Under the pieces are notes generated by a model that saw nothing but the letters and a program-made list of their open reading frames with translations, had not been told where the DNA came from and ran no database searches. A program made the position numbers and the translations under genes. A stretch of DNA of 64,000 bases. Origin: JBAJNN01 sp036881905 (lineage in GTDB: Bacteria; Pseudomonadota; Alphaproteobacteria; Rhizobiales; Im1). Each line of letters begins with the position of its first letter. Positions within the stretch are counted from its first letter, which is position 1. The stretch spans positions 133,177-197,176 of the forward strand of contig JBAJNN010000001.1 in the NCBI GenBank assembly GCA_036881905.1, written 5' to 3'. This document shows, one piece after another, positions 1 to 8,815 of this stretch.

Positions 1-1
1 C

Positions 2-730
2 GATCCTGTAAATAGGGACATAGAGAGCCACCTTTCGAAAACGATTGGCGCTGAAAATGAACTTCATTGGCTGTCTCAACATTTTTTGCGAGATGGCTAT
101 CTGAAACTCAGCGCTTTCTTTGGTGCTAATTTAAAACAAAAAATAAAGCGGGGGGCTAACGAGCTTCTCTCTCTTCACGCCAAGAGGCGGGATATAAAAA
201 TAAAAACGACAGACAATTCGCCAAGATACCTGAGCAATGTCAGGCAACAAGACATAGCGAGGTATGGCAGTGTGATCCCCGCCGTTTACCACTCGGAAGC
301 CCTCATGGATTTCCTGAGTCGCATTACGAGAGACAACGTCATACCAAACCCGTGGGAATATGAAAAATTTATCATTAATCGTCAGGAAAAGGCCGGCGAT
401 ACGCATGGGTGGCACTGGGGCGATTATCCGTATAGCTTGATATGGGTATTGGAAGCTCCCGACATCAGCTATGGGGGTCTTCTTCAATGTGTTCCCCATA
501 CCTATTGGGATAAGGAAGACCCTAAAGTGGTCGAGCATCTGGTCAATAATCCCATCTACACCAAGGCCCATATCGCCGGTGATGTCTATCTGATCAATGA
601 GGAGACCACGCTGCATAGGGTCACGCCTCTCGTAAAAGATGCCACGCGGATTATCATCAATATGGCATGGGCGCGGTATCGCGACAAAGACCGCCAAGTT
701 ATGCATGAAACCTTTGCTTTTCTTGACTAA
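2..730 (+). CDS. BesD-type Fe(II)/2OG radical amino-acid halogenase candidate (5' end cut by window edge)
   Basis: The frame is open from the left edge, giving 242 visible residues; only a few N-terminal residues are probably missing. A TTG at 86 is in frame but is unlikely to be the start because coding resemblance runs through it. The core reads HGWHWGDY (404-427) and LHRVTP (611-628). Using remembered numbering of the lysine halogenase BesD, one constant offset places every key residue: proximal iron ligand His (413-415), the Gly that replaces the usual carboxylate ligand (419-421), the next Asp (422-424), distal His (614-616), and substrate-contact Arg (224-226), Glu (362-364), His (404-406) and Asn (659-661). 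An HxG instead of HxD/E motif leaves a site for chloride on iron, so C-H chlorination of a free amino acid is the expected chemistry. Hydroxylation cannot be excluded. An EamA exporter follows 15 bases downstream. Confidence 0.8.
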   Translation, partial: DPVNRDIESHLSKTIGAENELHWLSQHFLRDGYLKLSAFFGANLKQKIKRGANELLSLHAKRRDIKIKTTDNSPRYLSNVRQQDIARYGSVIPAVYHSEALMDFLSRITRDNVIPNPWEYEKFIINRQEKAGDTHGWHWGDYPYSLIWVLEAPDISYGGLLQCVPHTYWDKEDPKVVEHLVNNPIYTKAHIAGDVYLINEETTLHRVTPLVKDATRIIINMAWARYRDKDRQVMHETFAFLD

Positions 731-745
731 ACCGGGTTTTACTCT

Positions 746-1651
746 ATGGCGTTAAGACAACCAGGAGTACTTGATTTCGGCAGTCTGGGGCTCATTTCGA
801 TGATGTTCGGGAGTGCCTTTTTTCTTATGAAAATTGCAGCTGAAAGTATTCCTGTTATTCTTGTTGTATTCTTAAGATTGTTTATAGCTCTAATATTAAT
901 TTTTTTATTTTTAAAATTTAAAAGTCTTAATATAAAAAATAGTTATAAATTTTGGACTAACTGCCTTTCCCTTGGATTTGTAGCAAATATAATCCCATTT
1001 AGCCTTCTTACGTGGTCAGAACAATATATAGACAGCACTGTTGCCTCCATATACATAACCGCTACACCAGTTTTCGCAGTGCTCATCGCCCATTTTGGCT
1101 CCCATGATGAAAAATTCAAGCCAAGAACGGCGATTGGAATCCTTATCGGCTTGTCCGGAACACTTTTTTTGCTGAAAGATGGATTCAAGGCCGTGTCGTC
1201 GGAAAATCTTATCGCACAGGGCGCATGTCTGCTGGCCGCGTTCTGTTATGCGTTTTCCAGGGTGCAAACAAGGAAAATATCCGACCATCACCCTGTTGTC
1301 ATCAGCTTCGGGGTTCTGTTATGCGCCGTATTAGAAATGCTTCCATTTGTGTCTTATAATTTACTTTCCGGCACAATACCCTTTAACCCGTCTCTATCTG
1401 GCATTCTGGCCGTGATCCTTCTTGGGATTTTTCCCACAGCACTGGCCTTCATTCTTGTTTATAGACTCATAGCGGAGGTAGGGGCTGTCTTTTTGACCAC
1501 AACCAATTATCTGGTCCCTGTTTTTGGTGCGCTGTGGGGTTATATTTTCCTATCGGAGCACATAACGTCTGAACTTATTTTGTGCTTTTTAACGATTGTC
1601 ATTGGCTTGTGGATCGCGAAAGGCCGGTTCGGCAGGCGAAAGGATGTGTAG
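746..1651 (+). CDS. EamA/DMT-superfamily metabolite exporter
   Basis: 301 residues with about ten hydrophobic segments arranged as two EamA repeats, the usual length and layout of drug/metabolite transporters such as RhtA- or YdcZ-like amino-acid and metabolite exporters. The first half is strikingly AT-rich (about 850-1000) compared with the second half, a sign of foreign ancestry. It starts 15 bases after the halogenase stop on the same strand and is probably co-transcribed with it. Export of a modified or parent amino acid is an attractive inference from position, but the substrate cannot be read from the sequence. Confidence 0.85.
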   Translation: MALRQPGVLDFGSLGLISMMFGSAFFLMKIAAESIPVILVVFLRLFIALILIFLFLKFKSLNIKNSYKFWTNCLSLGFVANIIPFSLLTWSEQYIDSTVASIYITATPVFAVLIAHFGSHDEKFKPRTAIGILIGLSGTLFLLKDGFKAVSSENLIAQGACLLAAFCYAFSRVQTRKISDHHPVVISFGVLLCAVLEMLPFVSYNLLSGTIPFNPSLSGILAVILLGIFPTALAFILVYRLIAEVGAVFLTTTNYLVPVFGALWGYIFLSEHITSELILCFLTIVIGLWIAKGRFGRRKDV

Positions 1652-1717
1652 GGGGATAACTCTGGTGAGCTCGATGAAGATATACCTTGTACATGGAGGG
1701 TTCATAGAACCGTTCCG

Positions 1718-1897
1718 ATGACACCGGCTTTGCAAGGACGTGTTGTGTTTGAAAAAAATCCAAATGTTTTTGAATTTTTTCTCAGTAACGTGGGACGCTT
1801 TTTAAGCATGATGGATATTGTAAAGTATGCGGGTATGCAGATTGTTGACGCGCGTCCGGCATATTTTCGCACGGTGAGTTTCCAGGCTTATCGGTAG
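1718..1897 (+). pseudogene. Unrecognised 59-codon coding remnant
   Basis: The frame following the EamA stop is open from 1652 to a TAG at 1895-1897, with an ATG at 1718. The residues (ending ARPAYFRTVSFQAYR) look like real protein rather than random translation, but I recognise no family. It lies between the exporter and a broken oxygenase gene, so it is most likely the tail of another decayed gene of the same patch. Low confidence. Confidence 0.3.
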
Positions 1898-1929
1898 GGC
1901 AACATGGACAGTCGATATCGGGGCCGAAC

Positions 1930-2676
1930 AATCCCCTTCATGACGTGAAACTTGCGCAATCGGGTTTTGTGCGCATCCCAGCCGGCACGTTTATCGACGA
2001 ACTGAATCTGGCCGATACGCGGGAGATTGATTCCTTTCCGCGCAAGTGGAGAAGATTTGGCTGAAGATACATATATGGTGGATGGCAGCGCCTATTGTCT
2101 GCGCCGACATGCCACCTTTTCGGCAAACCGAGGGGGGATGTGTCGAGAAACAACCGCATGGCCCCCATTTCAGACCATGACATTCAATCCCCTCAACGGT
2201 GGTATCCAGCGTCAGTTTGCACCTGTGCGCGACGAGATTTGCAGTCACCGCGTGATGCGTGAAATTCTTGCTCTTGGCTCGCAGACATTTGGCGCTATAT
2301 TGCCTCTCGTGAACTGGCATGTGGAAATTCACCAATTTCGCATTCTCGCTCAAGAGGATGGAGGCAAGCCGACACCGGAGGGCATGTACCGGGATGGCGT
2401 GGATTTCGTGCTGATGACGTTTATCGGCCGATCGAATGTCAGCGGCGGTGAAACAACCGTTCAGGATATGGACGGCAACGAGATTGCCCGGTTTACGCTT
2501 GCGCAAACAATGGAGACCGTCATGCTCAACGATTTGCGCGTCGCGCATGGCGTAACCCGGTCTTCCCGGCAAGGGCGGGCAAGAGTGGGAATCGGTACAT
2601 GCTGGTCGTCACTTTCAAACGTCAATCGTCAATGCGACCGCCAATCCGCGCGAGATATTTACTCAGACACGACTGA
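1930..2676 (+). pseudogene. Frameshifted 2OG-Fe dioxygenase of the L-isoleucine 4-hydroxylase (IDO, PF10014) type
   Basis: Three consecutive pieces in different frames match one protein: about 1939-2050 (GFVRIPAGTF), about 2045-2590 (DTYMVDGSAY, TFNPLNGGI, HQFRI, RDGVDFVLM, VAHGVTR) and 2590-2676 (NRYMLVVTFKRQ, then TGA). The frame moves forward and then returns, so two indels separate the pieces, near 2050 and 2590. The family is a cupin-fold Fe(II)/2-oxoglutarate enzyme that hydroxylates free aliphatic amino acids. The first iron ligand, expected as His in the GMHRDG motif, is Tyr here (TAC, about 2387), so even a frame-repaired protein would lack a metal ligand. It is therefore a true remnant rather than a sequencing artefact. 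Its position next to a halogenase-like enzyme and exporters suggests a former amino-acid-modification cluster. Confidence 0.75.
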
Positions 2677-2685
2677 GAACAAACA

Positions 2686-2838
2686 ATGCCCCTCGAACAC
2701 ATTGCCGTCATCGTCTCCATCACCTGGCTGGCCGTCATCATCCCCGGTGCCGATTTCGCGATCATTGCCCGCAATAGACTGCTGACACTATTCGGCGTCT
2801 TGCTGTTCATGGCCGACGGTGTCCCCGCTTCGCTTTAA
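2686..2838 (+). pseudogene. N-terminal stub of a LysE/RhtB amino-acid exporter
   Basis: ATG at 2686 opens a 50-codon frame containing the hallmark LysE/RhtB N-terminus: a hydrophobic first helix, the PGADFAIIARN motif (normally PGPDF/PGPN) and the start of the second helix, ending at TAA 2836-2838. Intact members are about 205 residues, so roughly three quarters is missing. It begins 9 bases after the oxygenase remnant and overlaps the upstream region of the MFS gene. The family exports lysine, threonine, homoserine and similar amino acids, which fits the theme of the patch. Confidence 0.65.
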
Positions 2839-2872
2839 GGATGTATTTTGGTTCCATAGAGGATTCGTAACG

Positions 2873-4117
2873 ATGTTCCATCTGTTGAAGAGCGACAGTA
2901 AAAATATCTTCACGCGACTGATTGCCGCTTGGTTCATTTCCTCGATCGGCGACTGGCTTTACAAACTCGCCCTGCCGCTTCTGGTGCTTAAGATGACCGG
3001 ATCGGCGGTCGATATGGCCGGCGCCTTCGCCCTGACCTTCCTGCCTTTTCTGATCTTTTCGCTCGCTGGCGGCGTGATCGCCGACCGTTTTCAGCGCCGC
3101 CGCGTTCTGATCCTGTGCGATCTCGGCGCCTTCGCCCTGCTCATGTTGCTGGCGCTGGCGGGCGGCTGGTTCGCCTCCATGCCGCTGGTCTATATCCTCG
3201 TCTTCCTCGTCGCCTCGATCACCCCGATTCATCATCCGAGTTTCCAGGCGTTCATCCCCGAAACTGTCGATCATGACGATCTGCCGAAGGCTAATGCGCT
3301 GGTTAGCGGCTCGGACAACATCATTGCCATCGCCGCGCCGATCCTGAGTGGCCTGATCGTCGCCCTGATCGGCCCGACCCAGACGATCATCCTCAACGCC
3401 TTAAGTTTTCTCGTCTCCGCCCTTCTCGTTTCCTCCATCCCCTTCAAGGCCAGGGGGAAAATAGACGCCGCGCGATGGAAAATCGCCGATTCCGTGCGCG
3501 AAGGCTTCACCTATGCCTGGTCGCATCCGGTGCTCAAATATGGTTCGTTGCTGTTCGTCGGCAGCAATTTCGCCGTCAATGTGTTTCAGGCCAATCTTAT
3601 CTTCTATCTGACCGACATTCTCGGCGCCTCGCCGCAGATCATCGGCTTCGTCTTCACCGAGATCGGCATCGGCGCGCTCATTGGCTCGATCGTCGCGCCG
3701 TGGTTCATAAAACGCTTCGAGTCCGGGCGCATCATCGTGATTTCGACGATCCTAGCCGGTCTTTTCGCCTTTCCTCTGCTCTGGGTTCACGATCCCCTCA
3801 TGGTCGGGGCGGTCTGGGCGCTGGAAACGGTCTTCGGTACCATCAACCCGGTCACCTATTTTACCTTAAGGCAACGCAGCGTGCCCAAGGATGTATTGGG
3901 CCGCGCCGTCGCCGTGACCCGTCTCGTTTCCTTCTCCAGCATTCCGCTGGCGTCCCTGATCGGCGGGCTCCTACTGGAGCGGACCAATATCGCGGTCATC
4001 ATTCTGGTGTGCGCCTGCGTACGGCTGGCGACGGGCCTTTTGGCCATGTGCTCGCCGCTGATGCGCTATCGTTCTCCAAAGCCCGTATCCGACGGCGAGG
4101 CCGTTGAGATCGGATAG
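2873..4117 (+). CDS. MFS transporter, EntS/MFS_3-like
   Basis: 414 residues, twelve predicted membrane segments, and the MFS loop 2-3 signature (GGVIADRFQRRRVLIL, near residue 70). It resembles the MFS_3 group that includes the enterobactin exporter EntS and many uncharacterised efflux proteins. I prefer ATG 2873 over the upstream in-frame start at 2819 because the extra 18 residues are not family-like and overlap the LysE stub. Base composition returns to the GC-rich host type here. Substrate unknown. Confidence 0.85.
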   Translation: MFHLLKSDSKNIFTRLIAAWFISSIGDWLYKLALPLLVLKMTGSAVDMAGAFALTFLPFLIFSLAGGVIADRFQRRRVLILCDLGAFALLMLLALAGGWFASMPLVYILVFLVASITPIHHPSFQAFIPETVDHDDLPKANALVSGSDNIIAIAAPILSGLIVALIGPTQTIILNALSFLVSALLVSSIPFKARGKIDAARWKIADSVREGFTYAWSHPVLKYGSLLFVGSNFAVNVFQANLIFYLTDILGASPQIIGFVFTEIGIGALIGSIVAPWFIKRFESGRIIVISTILAGLFAFPLLWVHDPLMVGAVWALETVFGTINPVTYFTLRQRSVPKDVLGRAVAVTRLVSFSSIPLASLIGGLLLERTNIAVIILVCACVRLATGLLAMCSPLMRYRSPKPVSDGEAVEIG

Positions 4118-4226
4118 CAGACTGCCTCGATGGGGAGAGGTCTTATTTGCTTCAAACTTCCGCTTCGGGTAGATTCTTTTAATTTCGGCTTGGTAAAATC
4201 GTTTGCGTCTTTGGAGGCTGTCTGAA

Positions 4227-5090
4227 ATGTTCATCGCTCGCGTAAGTCACGCTCGCCCCTTCCCGCCGCATATCGAGGCCGCATCATTCCGATCCCGCAA
4301 AGGGAATAGCTCGAAACAGCCGCTGACCGGAGGGTGGCGTGCGATCAACCTTGTTCTGTCCTTAATCACTTTTTCAACGTTCGCGGCAACCCCGTCTCCG
4401 GTTGGAGCGCGGGAGTTGGGACTGTCCGACCGCTTTATATCGGTCACCGGCCTTGGCGAGGTCTCGGCGGTCCCTAATTTGGCTGTTGTCACGATTGGCG
4501 TGAGCGAGCAGGCTAACACCGCCGCCGATGCGCTGGCTTCCAACAGCGAGGCCACGAACGCCGTTATGAAGACGCTTAAAAGCCACAATATCCGCGATAA
4601 CGATATTCAGACCTCTCATTTCTCGATCGATCAGCGTTATAGCTACGCCGAGCCGCCAGGCTCGGCTCCCGCCAAAATCACCGGTTATGAGGTTTCCAAC
4701 CAGGTCACAGTTAAGCTTCGTGACGCCACCCTCCTTGCCACAGTGCTGGATGAGGTGGTCAAGGCCGGTTCGAACCGGATTTCCGCTATTGCGTTTGGCT
4801 TTGCCGATGGTAAATCTCTTAAAAGCAAGGCGCGTTTGGCGGCTGTCGAGGATGCCCGTCACAAGGCGGAACTTTACGCCAAAGCCGCCGGCGTCTCGCT
4901 TGGAGCGGTCATATCGATAAGCGAAGCGGGTGGTGCGCCCTTCATGGCCGACAATGGCCGTTCCATGATGGTCAACGCCGCTGGCGCGCCCCCGATGGCG
5001 CGGGGGGAGAAAACAATACGCGCCCAGATCAGCATGACCTGGGAGCTGAAAAACTCTAAAATCGCATCGGAACAGTCAATGCTCGGATAG
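4227..5090 (+). CDS. SIMPL-domain (DUF541) periplasmic protein
   Basis: 287 residues from ATG 4227, preceded by a GGAG ribosome site. A long basic N-terminus leads into a hydrophobic segment (residues about 35-52) ending near ARE, consistent with Sec export. The mature part begins ISVTGLGEV and carries the SIMPL pattern of a repeated beta-alpha domain that assembles into periplasmic or outer-membrane-associated oligomers in characterised relatives (BP26/Omp28 of Brucella, YggE). The family has been linked to oxidative-stress tolerance, but no precise activity is established. It stands alone between the MFS gene and the convergent ctpA. Confidence 0.85.
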   Translation: MFIARVSHARPFPPHIEAASFRSRKGNSSKQPLTGGWRAINLVLSLITFSTFAATPSPVGARELGLSDRFISVTGLGEVSAVPNLAVVTIGVSEQANTAADALASNSEATNAVMKTLKSHNIRDNDIQTSHFSIDQRYSYAEPPGSAPAKITGYEVSNQVTVKLRDATLLATVLDEVVKAGSNRISAIAFGFADGKSLKSKARLAAVEDARHKAELYAKAAGVSLGAVISISEAGGAPFMADNGRSMMVNAAGAPPMARGEKTIRAQISMTWELKNSKIASEQSMLG

Positions 5091-5309
5091 ATACGGCCTC
5101 TTATAGGTTTCCTGAATTGCCAAAACCTTATGGCGAGACGAGACCAGCCTCGTCGGTTGTGACGCCGGGAGCGCGAAAATTCATTGGGCAACGCCCAGCT
5201 AAGCGTTCGGATACCGGACCGTCGTTATTTCACTATACTTCGAATCCAAGAACACCTTAAGCGTGACAACGCATGTTGAATGAGGCCTAGGGCTCGCGCC
5301 TAGTCTTTA

Positions 5310-6602
5310 CTATCCGTGACCACGGGAGATCTCGCCGCGCAGAAAACGCAGCGCATAGTTGAGCTGAATGTCGTCTTTTTTGTCTTTTGGGACATAGCTC
5401 GCAGAACCGCTCTCCTCGGCGCCGTCCGTACTCTCGAGGTGGTTGGGCAAACTCGCCTCGCCCTTGGTGGCAAAATGGCTCCGCTCGCCTTCGGGAATGA
5501 TCTGCTCGACCCTGACATCGGGGACAATCCCTTGAGCCTGGATCGAGCGGCCCGATGGGGTGTAATAGCGGGCTGTCGTCAGCCGTAACGCACCCTCTTC
5601 CCCCAGCGGAATGATCGTTTGCACCGAACCTTTGCCGAAGGAGCGCGTGCCGATGATGGTGGCGCGTCGGTGATCTTGCAGGGCGCCGGCCACGATTTCC
5701 GAGGCCGAGGCCGAGCCGCCATTGATCAAAACCACAAGCGGTTTGCCATCGAGCCTGTCGCCGGGGCGGGCGTCGAAGCGTCTTGTGTCCTGCGCATTGC
5801 GCCCACGCGTCGAAACAATCTCGCCACGATTAAGGAACGTATCGGACACCGAAACCGCCTGATCGAGCAGTCCACCGGGATTATTGCGCAGATCGAGCAC
5901 ATACCCCCTGATCTTGGCGCCGATTTCCGACTGAATCGCTTCAAGGACATTCTCCAGACCGCTCTGGGCCTGCTCACTAAAGGTGGTGATGCGAATATAA
6001 CCGATATCGCCCTCCACGGACCAGCGCACCGCCTTGACATGAATGATGTCGCGCACGATCCTGACGTCGAAAGGCTCATCAACACCACTGCGCCTAACCG
6101 TCAGCGTGACCGAGGTGCCGGGAGGTCCCTGCATTTTCTCAACCGCCTCATTTTGCGTCATACCCATGATCGGGACGCCGTCAAGCGCGGTAATCAGATC
6201 GCCCGCCATGAGACCGGCCCTCTGTGCGGGCGTGTCATCAATGGGCGAGACCACTTTAATGACGCCGTTTTCCATGATGACCACGATGCCAAGCCCGCCG
6301 AACTCCCCCCTTGTCTGGACCTGCATCTGGCGAAAACTTTTGGCATTCATGTAGCTTGAATGCGGGTCGAGCGCGGCGAGCATGCCATTGATCGCCGCCT
6401 CGATCATTTTCCGGCTGTCCGGCTGTTCCACATACTGCGCCCTGACGCGATCGAAGACATCGCCGAACAGGTTGAGTTGCCGATAGATATCGGTCTGCGT
6501 GTCGGTGGCGGCGGATGTGCATGAAGCACTCCACAGAGCCATGACGGCCATCGCAACCGCTGCCAGAAAGCTTGTGATCCTCAATCGTTTATTCCGCGTC
6601 AT
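5310..6602 (-). CDS. ctpA: Carboxy-terminal processing protease (S41 family)
   Basis: 430 residues from ATG 6602. N-terminal signal sequence (ITSFLAAVAMAVMALW) is followed by a Ser-Cys pair that could be a lipobox, a PDZ domain (around GLGIVVIMENGVIKVV and the GLMAGDLITALDG loop) and an S41 catalytic domain with nucleophile Ser in GGSASASEIVAGALQD and general-base Lys in SFGKGSVQ. CtpA/Prc proteases trim periplasmic proteins including cell-wall hydrolases and their regulators. The start overlaps the stop of the upstream EnvC-like gene by 4 bases (ATGA), so the two are translationally coupled, the usual arrangement in alphaproteobacteria. The C-terminal 60 residues are charged and variable. 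Confidence 0.93.
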   Translation of the reverse strand: MTRNKRLRITSFLAAVAMAVMALWSASCTSAATDTQTDIYRQLNLFGDVFDRVRAQYVEQPDSRKMIEAAINGMLAALDPHSSYMNAKSFRQMQVQTRGEFGGLGIVVIMENGVIKVVSPIDDTPAQRAGLMAGDLITALDGVPIMGMTQNEAVEKMQGPPGTSVTLTVRRSGVDEPFDVRIVRDIIHVKAVRWSVEGDIGYIRITTFSEQAQSGLENVLEAIQSEIGAKIRGYVLDLRNNPGGLLDQAVSVSDTFLNRGEIVSTRGRNAQDTRRFDARPGDRLDGKPLVVLINGGSASASEIVAGALQDHRRATIIGTRSFGKGSVQTIIPLGEEGALRLTTARYYTPSGRSIQAQGIVPDVRVEQIIPEGERSHFATKGEASLPNHLESTDGAEESGSASYVPKDKKDDIQLNYALRFLRGEISRGHG

Positions 6603-7861
6603 CTTCGCGCTTCTCTGCCGCTGCCGCTCCACCAGGGGGTCGGATCGATTATATTGGTACCCTTGCGAAACTCAATATAGAGAATCGGTTGCGATTGTTT
6701 TGTTCGATCCCAGATCGCCGTCGCCATGGCGGGCTTATCGCCCATGGTTCCCACTGGTTCGCCCGCCAGCAGGAATTCCCCGTTCCCGACTGAAATTGTA
6801 CCAAGACCCGCCATAAGGATATGATACCCTTGCCCAACATCAAGGATCAAGAGCTTGCCATAGCTGCGGAAGGTTCCGGCAAATTCCACCCGACCATCGG
6901 CCGGCGCGGTCACTTGCGCATCGGCCCTGGTGGCGATCATGTCGCCCTTGACCACCGCGCCAAGGCTGTTGTGGCTGCCGTAATGGCTGACCAACTTGCC
7001 CTGAGCGGGGAAATTGAGTTTCCCTCGGATCTCGGTGAAGACCGTTGCCGGCGTCGCGTCGTTCCGGCGCTCGCGTTTTTTCTGTTGGCGTTCCAAAGAC
7101 GCCAGAAGTTGGCGCACCGAGGCGGCCTGATGCGAGAGTTTCGATATGCGCCCATGCGATGTCTCAATCTCGTTTTGCGTCGTCTTGATCAGCATTCGCT
7201 TGCGCTGCAAAAGCGCGTCGATTTCTTCCCTCTCGGTGCCTAATCCAGCCAGATTGGCGGTTATGGTCTCATTTTCACGAATCTTCCGGTCATGCACCGT
7301 CTCAAGCCGCGCCAGATTGCGCAACACAACACCGGCCTCATCCTCCATTTTCGGCACCAGAGTCTGCAGTAACATAGCCCCTCGCACCGCCTCCAACGCA
7401 TCATCGGGCTTAACCGCGAGCGGGGGAGGAAACTGGCGCTCCAGACGTTGCAGGCCAACGAGGAGAGCAGACAAGACCAGATGTTTTCCCGACAATGTGG
7501 CCCGCAACGCTTCCGTCTCCTTATCCAGTTCGCCCAGCCGATGTTCAGCTCTAGTGATGGCACCTTCGCGAGATTGAATCCGCGTGGCAAGCGCGATGGA
7601 TTGCTTCGATAAGGCTCCCGCCTCTTTCAGAAGGGTTTCATTTTCTCTCGCAAGGGAATCTTCACGGCGGCGTGCGCCTTCGATTTGTCCATCAAGAGCG
7701 TCGAGTGCGTTCTTGGCATCCTTTTTGGCCCTGGCGATATCGCCATTATCCACCGCATTTGCAGGCCCTGTCGCGACTGTCGCCGTCAATGATGCCGCAA
7801 TGAGGCTGCCTGTTAAAAAAACGCGCCAATTTGGGAACACTTTGATCACACTCATGATCAT
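6599..7861 (-). CDS. EnvC-like murein hydrolase activator (degenerate LytM/M23 domain)
   Basis: 420 residues: a signal peptide ending near GPANA, a long coiled-coil region (residues about 40-270, dense in Glu/Arg/Gln/Leu) and a C-terminal LytM domain (about 290-415). The domain keeps the fold signatures (KLVSHYG, APADGRVEFAG, GYHILMAGL, LYIEFRKG) but the catalytic M23 His and Asp positions are replaced (VVKGDMIAT instead of HxGxD) and the HxH motif is broken. It is therefore expected to activate amidases rather than cut peptidoglycan, as EnvC does at the division septum in E. coli. It forms an ATGA-overlapping pair with ctpA. Confidence 0.87.
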   Translation of the reverse strand: MIMSVIKVFPNWRVFLTGSLIAASLTATVATGPANAVDNGDIARAKKDAKNALDALDGQIEGARRREDSLARENETLLKEAGALSKQSIALATRIQSREGAITRAEHRLGELDKETEALRATLSGKHLVLSALLVGLQRLERQFPPPLAVKPDDALEAVRGAMLLQTLVPKMEDEAGVVLRNLARLETVHDRKIRENETITANLAGLGTEREEIDALLQRKRMLIKTTQNEIETSHGRISKLSHQAASVRQLLASLERQQKKRERRNDATPATVFTEIRGKLNFPAQGKLVSHYGSHNSLGAVVKGDMIATRADAQVTAPADGRVEFAGTFRSYGKLLILDVGQGYHILMAGLGTISVGNGEFLLAGEPVGTMGDKPAMATAIWDRTKQSQPILYIEFRKGTNIIDPTPWWSGSGREARR

Positions 7862-7945
7862 CGACGACTCTTGTTTGATCGAACACTCATTTCAGACAGG
7901 CGAGACCCATAGAGCCATGGCTAACTGTGTACCCTTTGTATAAGG

Positions 7946-8815
7946 TTAACGCAGGCTGGATTGCAGCGCGTGAAGACTTCGTGCCAACGCGCAAAATTGC
8001 GCCACCGTGAGCCGTTCCGCCCGCAGTGTGGGATCAATGCCGGTACAATCGAACAGCATCTGCGGGTCACAGCAAGCTGCTTTCAGGCTCGAACGCAACA
8101 TTTTGCGGCGTTGCCCGAAGGCTGAAGCCGTGATCCGCCCCAGCGTATCAATATGACCGACGGGATGTGGCCGCAGACGCGGAACCGCCCGAATAACGGT
8201 GGAGGTGACTTTCGGCGGCGGCGTAAAGGCTCCAGCACCCACATCGAAGAGTGCCCGCACCTCGGTTCGCCACTGGGCGAGCACACTCAACCGGCCGTAG
8301 GACCTTCCTCCCGGTTCGGCGGTCAGACGTCCGGCGACCTCTTTTTGGAACATGAGAATCATGGACTCATACCAAGGCGGCCATGAAACATCACCGACCC
8401 AGCCGACAAAGAGCGCCGTGGCGATATTATAGGGCAGATTGGCGACGATGCGGACCGGACCGGCAGCGAATTGGTTTGCGTCGATGTCCAGCGCATCGCC
8501 TTCCACAATCTCAAGGCGTCCGGCGGGATAATAGGCGGCAAGCTCGTACAGAGCCGGAATGCAGCGTCGGTCCCGCTCGATAGCCACCACCCGGGCGGCA
8601 CCCTCGGCCATGAGGGCGCGCGTCAAACCGCCGGGGCCCGAACCAACCTCGATAATCGTGACGCCCTCAAGAGGCCCCGCCGAGCGGGCAACGCGTTTGG
8701 TAAGAGCGGGATCGAGAAGAAAGTTCTGGCCAAGGGCTTTGCGCGGGATGATGCCATGACGCTCCATGACCTCGCGCAAGCCCGGCAATGGCGCGGCTGT
8801 TTGCGTGTTATTCAT
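7946..8815 (-). CDS. rsmA: 16S rRNA A1518/A1519 dimethyltransferase
   Basis: 289 residues, the typical KsgA length. SAM-binding motif IEVGSGPGGLTRALM, catalytic NLPYNIA motif and the C-terminal helical domain with FGQRRKMLRSSL are all present. The enzyme dimethylates two adjacent adenines in helix 45 of 16S rRNA late in small-subunit assembly. The ATG overlaps the pdxA stop by 4 bases, continuing the lptD-surA-pdxA-ksgA order well known in proteobacteria. The frame is intact. Confidence 0.96.
   Translation of the reverse strand: MNNTQTAAPLPGLREVMERHGIIPRKALGQNFLLDPALTKRVARSAGPLEGVTIIEVGSGPGGLTRALMAEGAARVVAIERDRRCIPALYELAAYYPAGRLEIVEGDALDIDANQFAAGPVRIVANLPYNIATALFVGWVGDVSWPPWYESMILMFQKEVAGRLTAEPGGRSYGRLSVLAQWRTEVRALFDVGAGAFTPPPKVTSTVIRAVPRLRPHPVGHIDTLGRITASAFGQRRKMLRSSLKAACCDPQMLFDCTGIDPTLRAERLTVAQFCALARSLHALQSSLR

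Noticed and set aside
5281..5300. Inverted repeat CTAGG...CCTAG downstream of ctpA as a terminator
   Set aside because: Only a 5-bp stem with a 7-base loop and no T-run on the minus strand.
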